Assembly: GCA_020199905.1 (NCBI GenBank)
Contig: JAIVJS010000029.1
Location: forward strand, 1 to 32,226
From: Acidobacteriota bacterium
GTDB taxonomy: Bacteria > Acidobacteriota > Thermoanaerobaculia > UBA5066 > Gp7-AA6
DNA length: 32,226 bases
Direction: 5' to 3'
The translations under genes were made by a program, and so were the position numbers. The notes under the pieces were generated by a model. That model worked only from the letters and a program-made list of their open reading frames with translations. It ran no database searches and was not told the DNA's origin. Shown piece by piece: positions 24,269-32,226 of this stretch (position 1 is its first letter; every line of letters starts with the position of its first letter).

Positions 24269-25207
24269 TTACGGAGCTGGCGATGCTTTGAGCCTCTCGA
24301 GAGTCTGCCGGACGGCCGCCCAGTCGCGCCGCAGCTCGGGAAAGACGTTCGACTGCTTCAGCTGATCTTCCGTCTCGCGGGTGGCCTGGAGGACGGGCTC
24401 GAGATTCGCGCGAAACTGCCGGCGGTCGAGCCCCTGTTCCGTTTTCTGGGAAAGGGCTCGCGCCTGATCCGCCAGATGGGCCATCGCCTGCCACGTCGAC
24501 CGCTGGCGCGCGTCGGCGGGGATGGGACCGGAAAGCTGCTTCGCGGATTCCGAGATTCGCGCCGTCCGGTCCGCGAGCTCCCGCGCCAGGTCTCGGAATC
24601 CGCCGGACGGCGCGACGGGATCGTAGCCTCCCTGCCCGTCGCGCCCGTCTCGCGGGTCGCGGCCCTCTCGTGGCGCGTCGCGTGGATCGCCCCCGTCACG
24701 GGTGTCGCGCCCGTCGCTGCCTGGGCCTCGCCCGCGCCCCCCGGGCCCTCGATCGCCGGCACGGCGCTCCACGTCCGCGCGGTAGAGGCCGACCATCTCG
24801 TTCAAGAGGTCCACCGTCCCGTTCCAGTCCGCGACGAGGTGCCCGCTACGCCGGGCCGTGCGCTCGACCCTCGACTCGAGGGCGCGCGCGCCGGAGAGGA
24901 GGATGCGCAGATCGTCGTCGAGGCGGTACGGTCGCCCGCGGAAGTCGGCCATCCGCGCGTCGAACTGCCTCGCGCGGGAGGCAAAGGCAGAGACATCACG
25001 CAGGAAGGCGCGATCCCGGTACTCCGGATACTGCCGGTGCTGTCTCTGATCGTTGGCGTGCCGCGCCCGTTCGTCGAGCGCCTGCGCCAGGCGGCGGACC
25101 TCTTCATATCCGCGCTCCGACAGCGGGCTCGACGGCTGAGCGGCGGCAGGGCGCGCCGGCGCGGCCGCAAAGGACAGGGCGGCGACGAGGATGGTGGTGG
25201 TTTTCAT
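24269..25207 (-). CDS. Secreted protein with two copies of the helical domain and an Arg/Gly/Asp-rich linker
   Basis: 312 residues with a cleavable signal (ILVAALSFAAAPARPAAAQ). The first helical domain (about 33-140) runs from YEEVRRLAQALDERARHAND to HLVADWNGTVDLLNEMVGLY. A low-complexity linker of about 50 residues follows, built of repeats like GRDPRDGRDGQGG. The second domain (about 200-310) runs from FRDLARELADRTARISESAK to SNVFPELRRDWAAVRQTLER. The two halves and the neighbouring lipoprotein are homologous by eye, so the pair arose by duplication. It has the same orientation as the lipoprotein and a 19-bp gap, so one operon. Function unknown. Confidence 0.8.
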   Translation of the reverse strand: MKTTTILVAALSFAAAPARPAAAQPSSPLSERGYEEVRRLAQALDERARHANDQRQHRQYPEYRDRAFLRDVSAFASRARQFDARMADFRGRPYRLDDDLRILLSGARALESRVERTARRSGHLVADWNGTVDLLNEMVGLYRADVERRAGDRGPGGRGRGPGSDGRDTRDGGDPRDAPREGRDPRDGRDGQGGYDPVAPSGGFRDLARELADRTARISESAKQLSGPIPADARQRSTWQAMAHLADQARALSQKTEQGLDRRQFRANLEPVLQATRETEDQLKQSNVFPELRRDWAAVRQTLERLKASPAP

Positions 25208-25240
25208 GAGAGTGAAACGGCATGCGTGATTCCAGCCCTC

Positions 25241-25254
25241 GTTTCCCGTTTACC
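25241..25254. repeat. Heptamer repeat (GTTTCCC, GTTTACC)
   Basis: Two tandem units in the 53-bp spacer between the secreted protein gene and the hemerythrin gene, the same family as at 12873 and 21471. Confidence 0.55.
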
Positions 25255-25260
25255 GACCGA

Positions 25261-25716
25261 CTAATTCTTCCCGACCTCCAGGCTCGCCTTGCGCTGTTCC
25301 ATCTTGTTTCCGAGCTCCTCGAGCCTCTCGGACGACAGGCTCTTTTTCGCGTCCGGCAGCAGCTCGTCCTCTTCTTCTTCGACGTGGTGCTCGATGTTCT
25401 CCTGGAGGACCGTCATCTTGGCGTCGAACTGCTCGTCCTGAGGCTTCATCTTCGACAGCTCTCCGAGGATCAGCTTGACCAGGTGATGCTCCTCGTCCGC
25501 CTCGCGGACTTCATCCTTGATCTCGGCGTCGCGGATCTTCTTGACCGCGGGATAGAAGATGGTCTCCTCGAGGTCCATGTGGACCTGGAGGGCGGACCGG
25601 ATCTGTTCGAAGAGCCCCTGCTTTCTGGCGAATGCGTTGTCCCCCGCATCCTCGTATTCCTTGAAGAGCCCCTCGACCTCACGGTGGTCCTTTTTCAGAA
25701 GCGCAATCGGGTCCAT
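25261..25716 (-). CDS. Hemerythrin domain-containing protein
   Basis: 151 residues with the HHE cation-binding pattern: His11 (LLKKDHREVE), His46 and Glu50 (VHMDLEETIFYP), the EEHHLV pair near 76, and NIEHHVEEEEDELLP. These are the residues that hold a di-iron centre in this family. The ribosome site GAGGAGTACTG is clear. No signal peptide, so cytosolic. Family members bind oxygen, nitric oxide or iron. It is transcribed in the same direction as acetate kinase and phosphoketolase but separated by a repeat-filled spacer of about 170 bp. Confidence 0.92.
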   Translation of the reverse strand: MDPIALLKKDHREVEGLFKEYEDAGDNAFARKQGLFEQIRSALQVHMDLEETIFYPAVKKIRDAEIKDEVREADEEHHLVKLILGELSKMKPQDEQFDAKMTVLQENIEHHVEEEEDELLPDAKKSLSSERLEELGNKMEQRKASLEVGKN

Positions 25717-25824
25717 CAGTACTCCTCGTATTCGCGTTTAAGGCGGGCACGCGCGCGGCGCCGCCGGGTGTCGCCCTGTGGAGAGCAAGGGGCATGCCGG
25801 TGGGGGGCGGCAGGCGACCGAGAC

Positions 25825-25859
25825 GGGGGCCGGGAATCGGGAATCGGGAATCGGGAAAA
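25825..25859. repeat. Heptamer array, GGGAATC family
   Basis: Five units: GGGGGCC, GGGAATC, GGGAATC, GGGAATC, GGGAAAA. It is the most regular array in the window and lies between the hemerythrin and acetate kinase genes. Confidence 0.8.
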
Positions 25860-25877
25860 CCAGGATATGGGTCGTTT

Positions 25878-25898
25878 AACTCTCAACTCTCAACGCAA
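25878..25898. repeat. Heptamer repeat AACTCTC x2
   Basis: AACTCTC, AACTCTC, AACGCAA in tandem. The second unit carries the stop codon of acetate kinase (minus strand TGA at 25890-25892). Confidence 0.6.
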
Positions 25899-26864
25899 CA
25901 GAAATCTCACCTTCCCCGCGATCATCCATTCTTCCCGGGCGTGGATTGCGAAGATTTCGACCGGCGCGGTCGTCGCGGCGAGGTTGCGCTCTTCGGGGGA
26001 GCCGGCGTCGTTCCGGTCGGCGTCCAAGGTGACGCCCATGAAGGCGAGGTTGGCGCACGCGGCGGAACGGAGAGACGCGGAGTGTTCCCCGACGCCGCCG
26101 GTGAAGATGAGGACGTCGAGGCCCCCGAGGGTCGCCGCCAGGGAGGCGATGGCGTCGCGCACCCGATCGGCATAGAGGTCCAGGGCGAGCCGGGCCCGGG
26201 GATCGCCGGAGCCTGCGGCGTCCTCGACCTTCCGAAAGTCCGACGAGACGCCGGAAACGCCGAGGAGTCCCGACTTCCGGTTCAGGGCGTCCTCGAGCTG
26301 TTCCGCGCTCCAGCCCGCAACACGGAGGACGTGGGGGAGGATGCCGGGATCGACGGAGCCGGACCGCGTCCCCATCATCAGCCCCTCGAGCGGAGTGAAT
26401 CCCATCGTGGTCGCGACCGGGCGCCGCCCGGAAACGGCCGCCGCGGAGCATCCCTGCCCGAGGTGGCAGCTGACGACCCTGAAAGGCCCCGCGGCGCGGC
26501 CGTCCGTCAGCTCTGACGCCCGGAGCGCCGCGTACTCGTGGCTCAGCCCGTGAAAGCCGAACCGGCGGATTCCCCATTCCGCGCGCCACTCCCAGGGCAG
26601 CGGATAGGTCTGCGCCCGCGGCGGAAGCTCCGCGAAGAACGCCGTGTCGAAGACGGCGACGTGCGGGATGTCGGGAAGGGCGGTCCGCGCCGCCTTGAGG
26701 ACCTCGAGGGCGGGAGGGTTGTGGAGCGGGGCGATCTCGGTCAGGGCGGCGAGCTCCCGTTCGAGCGCGGCGTCGAACAACGCGGGCTCGCGAAACCGAT
26801 CTCCGCCGTGGACGATCCGGTGGCCGACCGCTTCGAGGAACCCTGGCGCCCGTTGCTTCGGCAC
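25890..26864 (-). CDS. ackA: Acetate kinase, N-terminus disrupted
   Basis: From the first available start (GTG 26864) there are 324 residues covering most of acetate kinase: VGHRIVHGGDRF, HVAVFDTAFF, FHGLSHEYAA, VSCHLGQGCS, TPLEGLMMGTRSGSVDP, IFTGGVGEHSA. The same frame continues upstream without a start codon as SSAASFALFSGEGREPAASG to about 26999, where a damaged version of the phosphate-binding N-terminus (normally NAGSSSxKF) is seen as FTRSSAASFALF. So about 60 upstream residues belong to the protein but lack a start, because the join with the phosphoketolase gene has lost sequence. The intact enzyme makes ATP and acetate from acetyl phosphate. Confidence 0.85.
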   Translation of the reverse strand: MPKQRAPGFLEAVGHRIVHGGDRFREPALFDAALERELAALTEIAPLHNPPALEVLKAARTALPDIPHVAVFDTAFFAELPPRAQTYPLPWEWRAEWGIRRFGFHGLSHEYAALRASELTDGRAAGPFRVVSCHLGQGCSAAAVSGRRPVATTMGFTPLEGLMMGTRSGSVDPGILPHVLRVAGWSAEQLEDALNRKSGLLGVSGVSSDFRKVEDAAGSGDPRARLALDLYADRVRDAIASLAATLGGLDVLIFTGGVGEHSASLRSAACANLAFMGVTLDADRNDAGSPEERNLAATTAPVEIFAIHAREEWMIAGKVRFLLR

Positions 26865-26979
26865 GAGGCCCGCGAGCGCCAGCTCGACCGCGGCGGGATA
26901 CGCGATCGACTCGCGCTCGAGGTCGATCGCGCCCGACGCCGCGGGCTCGCGGCCCTCTCCCGAAAAGAGGGCGAACGAC

Positions 26980-29343
26980 GCCGCGCTCGACCGCGTAAAC
27001 GGTGTGTTCGCGTATTCGGCGCTGGTACGCCCGGATGATCTCCTCGGCCCGCGCGGCCGTGCCGGGCCGCCGCTTTGCGATCTTCTGCGCCGACTGGATT
27101 ACCAGGTCATAGCGGCTCACCCGGTTGCGCACCAGCATGTCGAACGGCGTGGTGGTGGATCCCTCTTCCCGGTAGCCGTTGATGTCGAACCGCGAGGACG
27201 CGCCGGGCCGCTCCCAGCAGAGTTGCTTGATCGCCGCCGTGTAGCCGTGGAAGTTGAAGATGACCGGCACGTCGAGCGGAAAGAGCCGCTGGAACTGATC
27301 CTCGTCGAATCCGTGCGGGTACTTCTGAGGGATTCCGAGCGCGAGCAGGTCGGTGACGTTGACGACGCGGACGCGCCAGTCCGGCGCCTCCTGGCGAAGA
27401 ATCTCGGCGGCCGCCAGCACCTCCGTGGTCAGGTTGTCGCCGGCTCCGACGAGGACGACGTCCGGGTCTTCGCCGTCCTCGCTCGAGGCCCACCGCCAGA
27501 TCGACGCGCCCGCGCGGCAGTGCTCGACCGCTTCGTCCATGGAGAGCCACTGGTGCATCGGTTGCTTCCCGGCGATCACGAGGTTGATGTAGTTGGTGGA
27601 CCGAAGGCAGTGGTCCATCGTCGACACCAGCGTGTTCGCGTCCGGAGGAAGGTAGATCCGGTACGTCTTTCCCTTCTTGGTCAGGAGATTGTTGATGAAC
27701 CCCGGACCCTGATGCGAGAAGCCGTTGTGGTCCTGACGCCACGCCTCGGACGTCAGCAGATAGTTGAGCGACGCGACCGGCGTCCTCCACGGAGTCTCGC
27801 TCGACGCCTTCAGGAACTTCGCGTACTGGTTCATCATCCCGTCGACGATGGGCAGGAACGCCTCGTAGCAGGGAAAGATCCCGTGGCCGCCGGTCAGGAG
27901 ATAACCCTGCAGCCATCCCTGGCACATGTGCTCGGACAGGATCTCGAGCACGCGGCCGTCGCGGCTCGTCTTCTCGGCCTCGGGAGGAATCGGCCAGGCG
28001 TACTGGCGCGTGGTCACCTCGAGCACGTCCCCGAGCCGGTTGGATTCGAGCTCGTCGGGACAGACGATCCGGAAGTTGCGCTCGCGCTTGTTGGCGACGA
28101 TCACGTCGCACAGATACGCGCCGAGAGATTTCATGTGGCTGACCCTCGACGCGCCGCGCGCGTCCGGAGGGACGTCCACGGCGTGCTCTTCGAGCTCCGG
28201 CAGAACCAGGGGAACGCGGCGGTCGCCGCCGAAGGAAGCGGGGTTCATCGCAATGCGCTGTTCGCCAATGGGACAGAGGGAGACGATGTCCGCCGCCGGC
28301 GCGCCGTCGGCGTCGAAGAGCTCCTCGGGACGGTACGAGCGCAGCCACCGCTCGAGCGCCGCCAGGTGGACGGGATTCTCGCGCGGGTCCTTGATCGGGA
28401 TCTGGTGGGCGCGAAACGTCCCTTCGATCTGGATGCCGTCGATCTCGTGCGGGCCTCCGAGTCCCTTCGGCGTGCGCAGGATGATCATCGGCCAGCGGGG
28501 CCGTTCGATCTCTTCGCCCCGGCGCGCGCGGGCCTGGATCGACCGGATCGATGCGAACGCGCGGGCGATCGTGTCGTCGAGGTCGCCGTCGATCCGGTCG
28601 CTGTTCGAGACGAAATGAACGTCCCAGCCGTACCCGGTGAAGAGCGCGAGAAGCTCCTCGTCCGTCATCGTGTCGGAGATCGTCGGGTTCGAGATCTTGA
28701 AGCCGTTCAGGTGAAGAATCGGGAGGACGGCGCCGTCCGTCGCCGGATTCTGGAACTTGTTGCCGTGCCAGCTCGCCGCCGTGGGCCCGGTCTCCGCCTC
28801 GCCGTCTCCGACGATGCAGACCACGACGAGGTCCGGCTCGTCGAGCGCCGCGCCGAACGCGGTCGAGAGCGCGTAGCCGAGCTCGCCGCCCTCGTGGATC
28901 ACCCCGGGGAGAGCCGGGGAGAGGTGACTCGGAAATCCTCGAGGCCAGGAGAAGGAGCGCAGGAACTTTTCGAGGCCCGCCCTGTCTCGGGTCATCTCCG
29001 GGTAGAACTCCGTCAGCGTGCCTTCGAGGTACATGTTCGCCATGTTGGCGGCGGCGCCGTGGCCCGGCCCGGTGACGAGCAGCACGCTCGCGCCGGTCGA
29101 GAGGATCTCGCGGTTCAGAGCCGCATAGATCAGGTTGATGCCGGGCGCCGTGCCCCAGTGGCCGAGCAGGCGTTCCTTGACGTGCTCCGCCGCGAGCGGC
29201 TCCTGCAGCAGCGGATTCGCTTTCAGATAGATCTGCGCGCCCGCCAGGTAATCGACGGCGCGGCGGTATCGGGCGACGGCCGCGGGGTCGAACCGTCCCG
29301 CCGCGGCCGCGTGTTCGTTTTTCTGCTCGATCGTCGAGGGCAT
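26980..29343 (-). CDS. xfp: Xylulose-5-phosphate/fructose-6-phosphate phosphoketolase, stop codon lost
   Basis: About 787 residues of phosphoketolase from ATG 29343, with ribosome site AGGAGG. Signatures: LLGHWGTAPGINLIYAALNR, GPGHGAAANMANMYLEG, the TPP motif GDGEAETGPTAASWHGNKF, LHLNGFKISNPT, ANTLVSTMDHCLRS and FNFHGYTAAIKQL. The enzyme splits xylulose 5-phosphate or fructose 6-phosphate to acetyl phosphate, using thiamine diphosphate. Near the end (RRIREHTVYAVERG) the usual PEI-x-W tail and stop are missing. The open frame runs on to 25876 through the acetate kinase gene in the wrong frame, which would give a 1155-residue product. The end given is where similarity stops. Acetate kinase is the natural pathway partner. 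Confidence 0.92.
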
Positions 29344-29402
29344 GGGACCTCCTGCTCCGCGCCATTCTCCACCGGGAGCCGGCGGAAACTCCGGAAGAGT
29401 CC

Positions 29403-30776
29403 TCAACGGCGGGATGGGCGCGAGTGCGGGAAGTTGCTTGGAGACTCGTGCCCGGACGCGCCCGCGATCGCCAGCAGGAACCCCACGGGAGCGAAGATGC
29501 GCCCCGCGGTCCAGAGAATCCACTCCTTCGGATCGAGTCCGCCATGGAGGTAAGTGAACACGAAGAAGAGGACGAGCGCCGCGGCGGTGCCGGCGGGAAC
29601 GGCCGCCGCCCGGAGCCTCGGCGCGGCGATCAGGACGAAGAGAAGGGGCAGCAGAAAAGGAAGCCCTCCGGCCGACGAACGCAGGACGGCGCCGAGCGTC
29701 GAGAGAATGGCGGGGAGGCGTTCCACCTGGACGTCGAAGAGACGCCCGAACCCGCGGTAGCCGGTGAAGAGGCCGCGCGACGCCCCGAACCAGAACCACG
29801 AGCCCAGCGCGATCGCCGGCGGTGCGACCAGCAGCAGAACCCGGCGCGCGTTCAGCTGCCTCCATCGCGCGGCGAAAAAGAGAGCGAGCGCCGCCGCGGC
29901 GAACGGCAGTCCTTCGACCTTCGAGGTGGCCGCGCCGGCCAGAAGAAGGCCCGACAGGAGGGGCATGCTGCCGTCCCGTCCGAGGGGGCCCGCGAGCGAG
30001 GCGGCGGCGAGGGCTTCGAAGAGCCACAGCGGCATGTCGCCGTTTCCGCCCACCTCGAACCGGATCCCGAGATACGCGAGCGCGGCGACGCTCAACGCCG
30101 AAGCCGCGGATCCGGCGCTGCCGGAGCCTGCTCGGCGGAGGAGGCCCGGAAGCCCGAGCGTGAGGAGGGCGAGGAGGAGCGGAAACATCATGACCGCGGC
30201 GCCCCACGGAAACCGGCCGGCGGTCATTGTCGCGAAGGCGCCCAGGTTCGTGACGAGCGGCGGATAAGAACGGTTCATGTACTCGAGAGCGGGGGCGGCC
30301 AGAAACGCCCGATCGATGGTCCGCGCCGCGGCGAACGCCTGCGCCTTCGGTCCCCAGAAGAGCACGAGATCGACCGACGCCGCGGCGCCCGTGGCGGAGG
30401 CGTCCAGCGCGATGGCGACGGCCGCGGCCGCCGAAAGGGCGCAGAGCAGAGGAAACGCGCGCGGAACGGCGCCGGCCGCCCCGGGATCGCCGGACACGCT
30501 TTCGGGCGTCCGCTCGTCGGCGGGGTCGGCCTTGAGCGCGAACCGCAGAAGAGCGGCCGCCACCGCCGCGGCGGCCGCGACGCCGGGCACGTTCCAGGGA
30601 ATCGAAACGAGCGCCGCGAGCGTCATCGCCGTCGAGACGAGCACCGCTCCGACGGCGGCGGAGAGGGCCACCCGGGACACGCGCGTCAGAGACGCGAAGG
30701 CCGGGTGCGCGAGCAGAGGAGCGCCCGCCATCGGAAGCAGCAGGAGCGTCGCGATCCAGAGGTGTCCCGGCCTCAT
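29403..30776 (-). CDS. Polytopic membrane protein, glycosyltransferase family 39/87-like
   Basis: 457 residues, ATG overlapping the stop of the upstream gene (ATGA). At least ten hydrophobic segments are visible, with a large loop after the fourth containing FWGPKAQAFAAARTIDRAFL and MNRSYPPLVTNLGAF, typical of polyisoprenyl-phosphate-dependent glycosyltransferases that act on the outer side of the inner membrane. Later loops contain GGNGDMPLWLFEAL and TSKVEGLPFA. The catalytic Asp/Glu pair cannot be assigned with certainty. The function is inferred from topology and loop pattern only. Confidence 0.7.
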   Translation of the reverse strand: MRPGHLWIATLLLLPMAGAPLLAHPAFASLTRVSRVALSAAVGAVLVSTAMTLAALVSIPWNVPGVAAAAAVAAALLRFALKADPADERTPESVSGDPGAAGAVPRAFPLLCALSAAAAVAIALDASATGAAASVDLVLFWGPKAQAFAAARTIDRAFLAAPALEYMNRSYPPLVTNLGAFATMTAGRFPWGAAVMMFPLLLALLTLGLPGLLRRAGSGSAGSAASALSVAALAYLGIRFEVGGNGDMPLWLFEALAAASLAGPLGRDGSMPLLSGLLLAGAATSKVEGLPFAAAALALFFAARWRQLNARRVLLLVAPPAIALGSWFWFGASRGLFTGYRGFGRLFDVQVERLPAILSTLGAVLRSSAGGLPFLLPLLFVLIAAPRLRAAAVPAGTAAALVLFFVFTYLHGGLDPKEWILWTAGRIFAPVGFLLAIAGASGHESPSNFPHSRPSRR

Positions 30777-31222
30777 CGCGGCGCCGTCTTCCATGCGCCT
30801 CCGGTCGGCGTCTCGTACAGAAGAGTTCCCGAAGGAGAGTCCGGCCGCCCCCCCGGCACCAGGAGAACGTCCGCCGGCGCTCCGGGGGACCACTGGACGC
30901 GCCGCCCGGGCAGGAGAGCGTGGGCGAACCGTCTCCAGCGCTCCTCGATGTTCCGGTCCGGCGGGTTGGAGCGGACGGCGACCGAGGCGCCCGCGGGGAT
31001 GCGGGACGCGGCTTCCGTCAGGAACAGGAAGATCTGAACCGCTTCGCCGGCCTGCGTGTAGTCGAAGGGCGTCGCGGGAGTCCGGAAGAGATCGGAGGCA
31101 GGCGGAAGCCTCCCGAATGCGGCTCCGATCAGGAGGACGCTTCCGGCGAGCCCGACGAGGTTCGCGGCGGTCCTTCGACCGACCCTCGCCGCCCGTGCGG
31201 CCGTCTCGCCGGACTCCCTCAG
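30773..31222 (-). CDS. Unknown one-helix membrane protein, partner of the glycosyltransferase-like gene
   Basis: The protein (about 149 residues if read from a CTG) has one membrane helix near the N-terminus (LVGLAGSVLLIGAAF) and then an extracytoplasmic domain: YTQAGEAVQIFLFLTEAASR, IPAGASVAVRSNPP, ALLPGRRVQW, ADVLLVPGG. It is translationally coupled (ATGA) to the polytopic membrane protein, so they probably work together. No ATG, GTG or TTG precedes the helix except one that reads antisense-like sequence within the lipoprotein gene (31468). The given start is a CTG and is tentative; the true 5' end may be missing. Confidence 0.55.
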   Translation of the reverse strand: MRESGETAARAARVGRRTAANLVGLAGSVLLIGAAFGRLPPASDLFRTPATPFDYTQAGEAVQIFLFLTEAASRIPAGASVAVRSNPPDRNIEERWRRFAHALLPGRRVQWSPGAPADVLLVPGGRPDSPSGTLLYETPTGGAWKTAPR

Positions 31223-31280
31223 AGCGATGCCGGCTCCGGCGGAAGTCCTCCCGCTCCCCGGTCGCGGTCTTCCCGCGAGA

Positions 31281-31925
31281 TCAGGAAGTCGTTCGCCGGA
31301 ATCGAAGCGTCTCTCCGGAAGAGTCGCTGCGCACGACGAGGCCGCCCGGCTCGACCTGCAGGCTCCAGCGGCCGATCGCGCCGCGGATCGCGAACGCGCA
31401 CGTCGTGCCCTGGTTCTCTCCGACGAATCCGTCTCCCTGGGGCAGCATGTAGAGGGAGCAGGCGGCATTGGCTTCGTTCGCGGAGAATCGCGATGCGCGC
31501 GGGGAGAGGGCGCTCACGGTCGGGTCGAAATGGGGGATATAGCCGACGTAAACGCCGCGTCCCTGCGGTTCCAGGTGGAGGAATCCCTGCTGACGGACGT
31601 TGTCGCCGTCGAACTGGCCGGAGATTTCCACGAACATGTCGTACGGGTGAGAAAGGGAGTGAAATCCCACGCTCTGAATGCTCAGGCGGAGGACGTTGCC
31701 GGGAGTCACGCCCTCGTATCGGCCGCCCAGCATCTCGGCGAATGTCGCGGTCGGATCGCCCGAGCGGCGTTCCGAGGGACCGGCCGGCGCGCCCGACGGA
31801 GGCGGAGCGGACGGGTAGGCCGAGCCGCGCGGCGGAGGGGCGGGATTGCTCGTGGTGCAGGCGGCAAAAAGGGCCGCGAGAGCGAGCGAGACGGAAAAGC
31901 TCATCCGGTGATGCGAAGCGGACAT
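31281..31925 (-). CDS. Putative lipoprotein, possibly CpcT/CpeT-like
   Basis: 214 residues from the ATG at 31925 with ribosome site AGGAGGTAGAGTC. Lipoprotein signal (SVSLALAALFAAC) and a Pro/Ser-rich linker precede a beta-rich domain: MLGGRYEGVTPGNVLRLSIQ, YDMFVEISGQF, GFVGENQGTTCAFAIRGAIG, ending RWSLQVEPGGLVVRSDSSGE. The run of Cys, RGA and W-x-x-x-V near the end recalls CpcT/CpeT proteins, but this is a weak match by eye. Two cysteines in the domain may form a disulfide. Confidence 0.75.
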   Translation of the reverse strand: MSASHHRMSFSVSLALAALFAACTTSNPAPPPRGSAYPSAPPPSGAPAGPSERRSGDPTATFAEMLGGRYEGVTPGNVLRLSIQSVGFHSLSHPYDMFVEISGQFDGDNVRQQGFLHLEPQGRGVYVGYIPHFDPTVSALSPRASRFSANEANAACSLYMLPQGDGFVGENQGTTCAFAIRGAIGRWSLQVEPGGLVVRSDSSGETLRFRRTTS

Positions 31926-31986
31926 GACTCTACCTCCTGCCCCGGGCGGGCGTCAGCCAGGGTGCAAGAGATGTTCCGAACGACTC

Positions 31987-32014
31987 GTCAGTTGTCAGTG
32001 GTCAGTTTTCAGTG
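31987..32014. repeat. Heptamer array, ACTGAAA family (reverse orientation)
   Basis: Units GTCAGTT, GTCAGTG, GTCAGTT, TTCAGTG, the complement of ACTGAAA/ACTGACA. It holds the stop codon of the minus-strand frame entering from the right edge. The rest of 31926-32226 shows no other recognisable element. Confidence 0.7.
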
Positions 32015-32226
32015 GCCTCGGCAGTCGTCGTTCTAGGTTCGCCAGGATTCAGTTGAGCGTGAGTGTCAAACGTCGCCCCAGGAATTGAGAACGGAGAACG
32101 TGCGCGGGGGCCGGGCGGACGCGCGCCGGGCAGCCACGGGGTCAGGGCATAGAGAAAGACCGCCCGACCGCTACGGCCCGGATCCCCGCGCACCCACGGA
32201 AGCAACGAGGCGCCCAGCCGCTTTCC
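32002..32226 (-). CDS. C-terminal end of an unknown protein, cut by the window edge
   Basis: An open frame enters from the right edge and ends at a TGA inside the heptamer array. The first 50 residues look protein-like (GKRLGASLLPWVRGDPGRSG, then RAVFLYALTPWLPGARPPGP), while the last 20 or so (ending TTTAEATEN) read through spacer. No family is recognised. It may be that the original stop was lost and translation now ends in the repeat. Confidence 0.35.
   Translation of the reverse strand, partial: GKRLGASLLPWVRGDPGRSGRAVFLYALTPWLPGARPPGPRARSPFSIPGATFDTHAQLNPGEPRTTTAEATEN

Noticed and set aside
25825..25859. Possible CRISPR array
   Set aside because: Units are 7 bp with no spacers and no cas genes nearby; they are simple tandem heptamers.
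26644..29553. A plus-strand open frame of 969 codons opposite phosphoketolase
   Set aside because: It mirrors the phosphoketolase gene; the composition (Arg/Val/Asp-rich, no motifs) is that of an antisense shadow.

Overview
The window is very GC-rich and gene-dense. Its gene families (a VPS10/sortilin-type BNR-repeat exoprotein, an MBL hydrolase, an ECF factor with a C-terminal zinc finger, a phosphoketolase/acetate kinase pair, a REP-associated tyrosine transposase) suggest an environmental bacterium of the Acidobacteriota or a similar deep-branching soil/sediment lineage. This placement is inferred from protein content only; there is no rRNA or tRNA gene in the window.

Layout. 0-3.7 kb: a PAS/GAF histidine kinase (minus) followed by a tiny remnant of its response regulator, divergent from an ECF sigma factor. 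3.8-8.4 kb (plus): a secreted triple beta/gamma-crystallin protein; a Y1/RAYT transposase between two perfect 26-bp direct repeats; then a Tat-type D-amino-acid-oxidase-like flavoprotein whose start lies in the right-hand repeat, a GntA-like (YqcI/YcgG) heme N-hydroxylase and a translationally coupled DUF1989 protein. 8.3-12 kb: a GT2 glycosyltransferase divergent from an aromatic amino acid decarboxylase, which converges on a YihY membrane protein. 12-18 kb: one intact quinone oxidoreductase, an SH3-like secreted protein and an SPFH protein among broken genes (MBL hydrolase, DUF1304, small secreted protein, ECF sigma factor, aromatic amino acid hydroxylase). 18-23.7 kb: VPS10-like protein with a frameshift, an HTH regulator remnant and an ABC-2 exporter pair. 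23.7-32.2 kb (all minus): two secreted helical paralogues, a hemerythrin, acetate kinase and phosphoketolase, a polytopic membrane protein with its partner, a lipoprotein, and the 3' end of a gene cut by the window edge.

Two patterns go beyond gene content. First, many genes keep both a recognisable N-terminus and C-terminus but lack the middle, or are frameshifted by small losses (about 69-191, 11957-12846, 16824-17964, 18131, 21180 and the phosphoketolase/acetate kinase junction near 26990). This is either real gene decay by small deletions or a systematic consensus error, and read mapping would decide. Second, many spacers contain tandem 7-bp repeats of two families (GGGAATC-like and ACTGAAA-like), several of which supply the stop codon of the preceding gene.

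Functionally, phosphoketolase and acetate kinase would turn sugar phosphates into acetate and ATP. The flavoprotein, GntA-like and DUF1989 genes look like a small pathway for oxidising amino acids or guanidino compounds and are the best candidate for an uncharacterised system.
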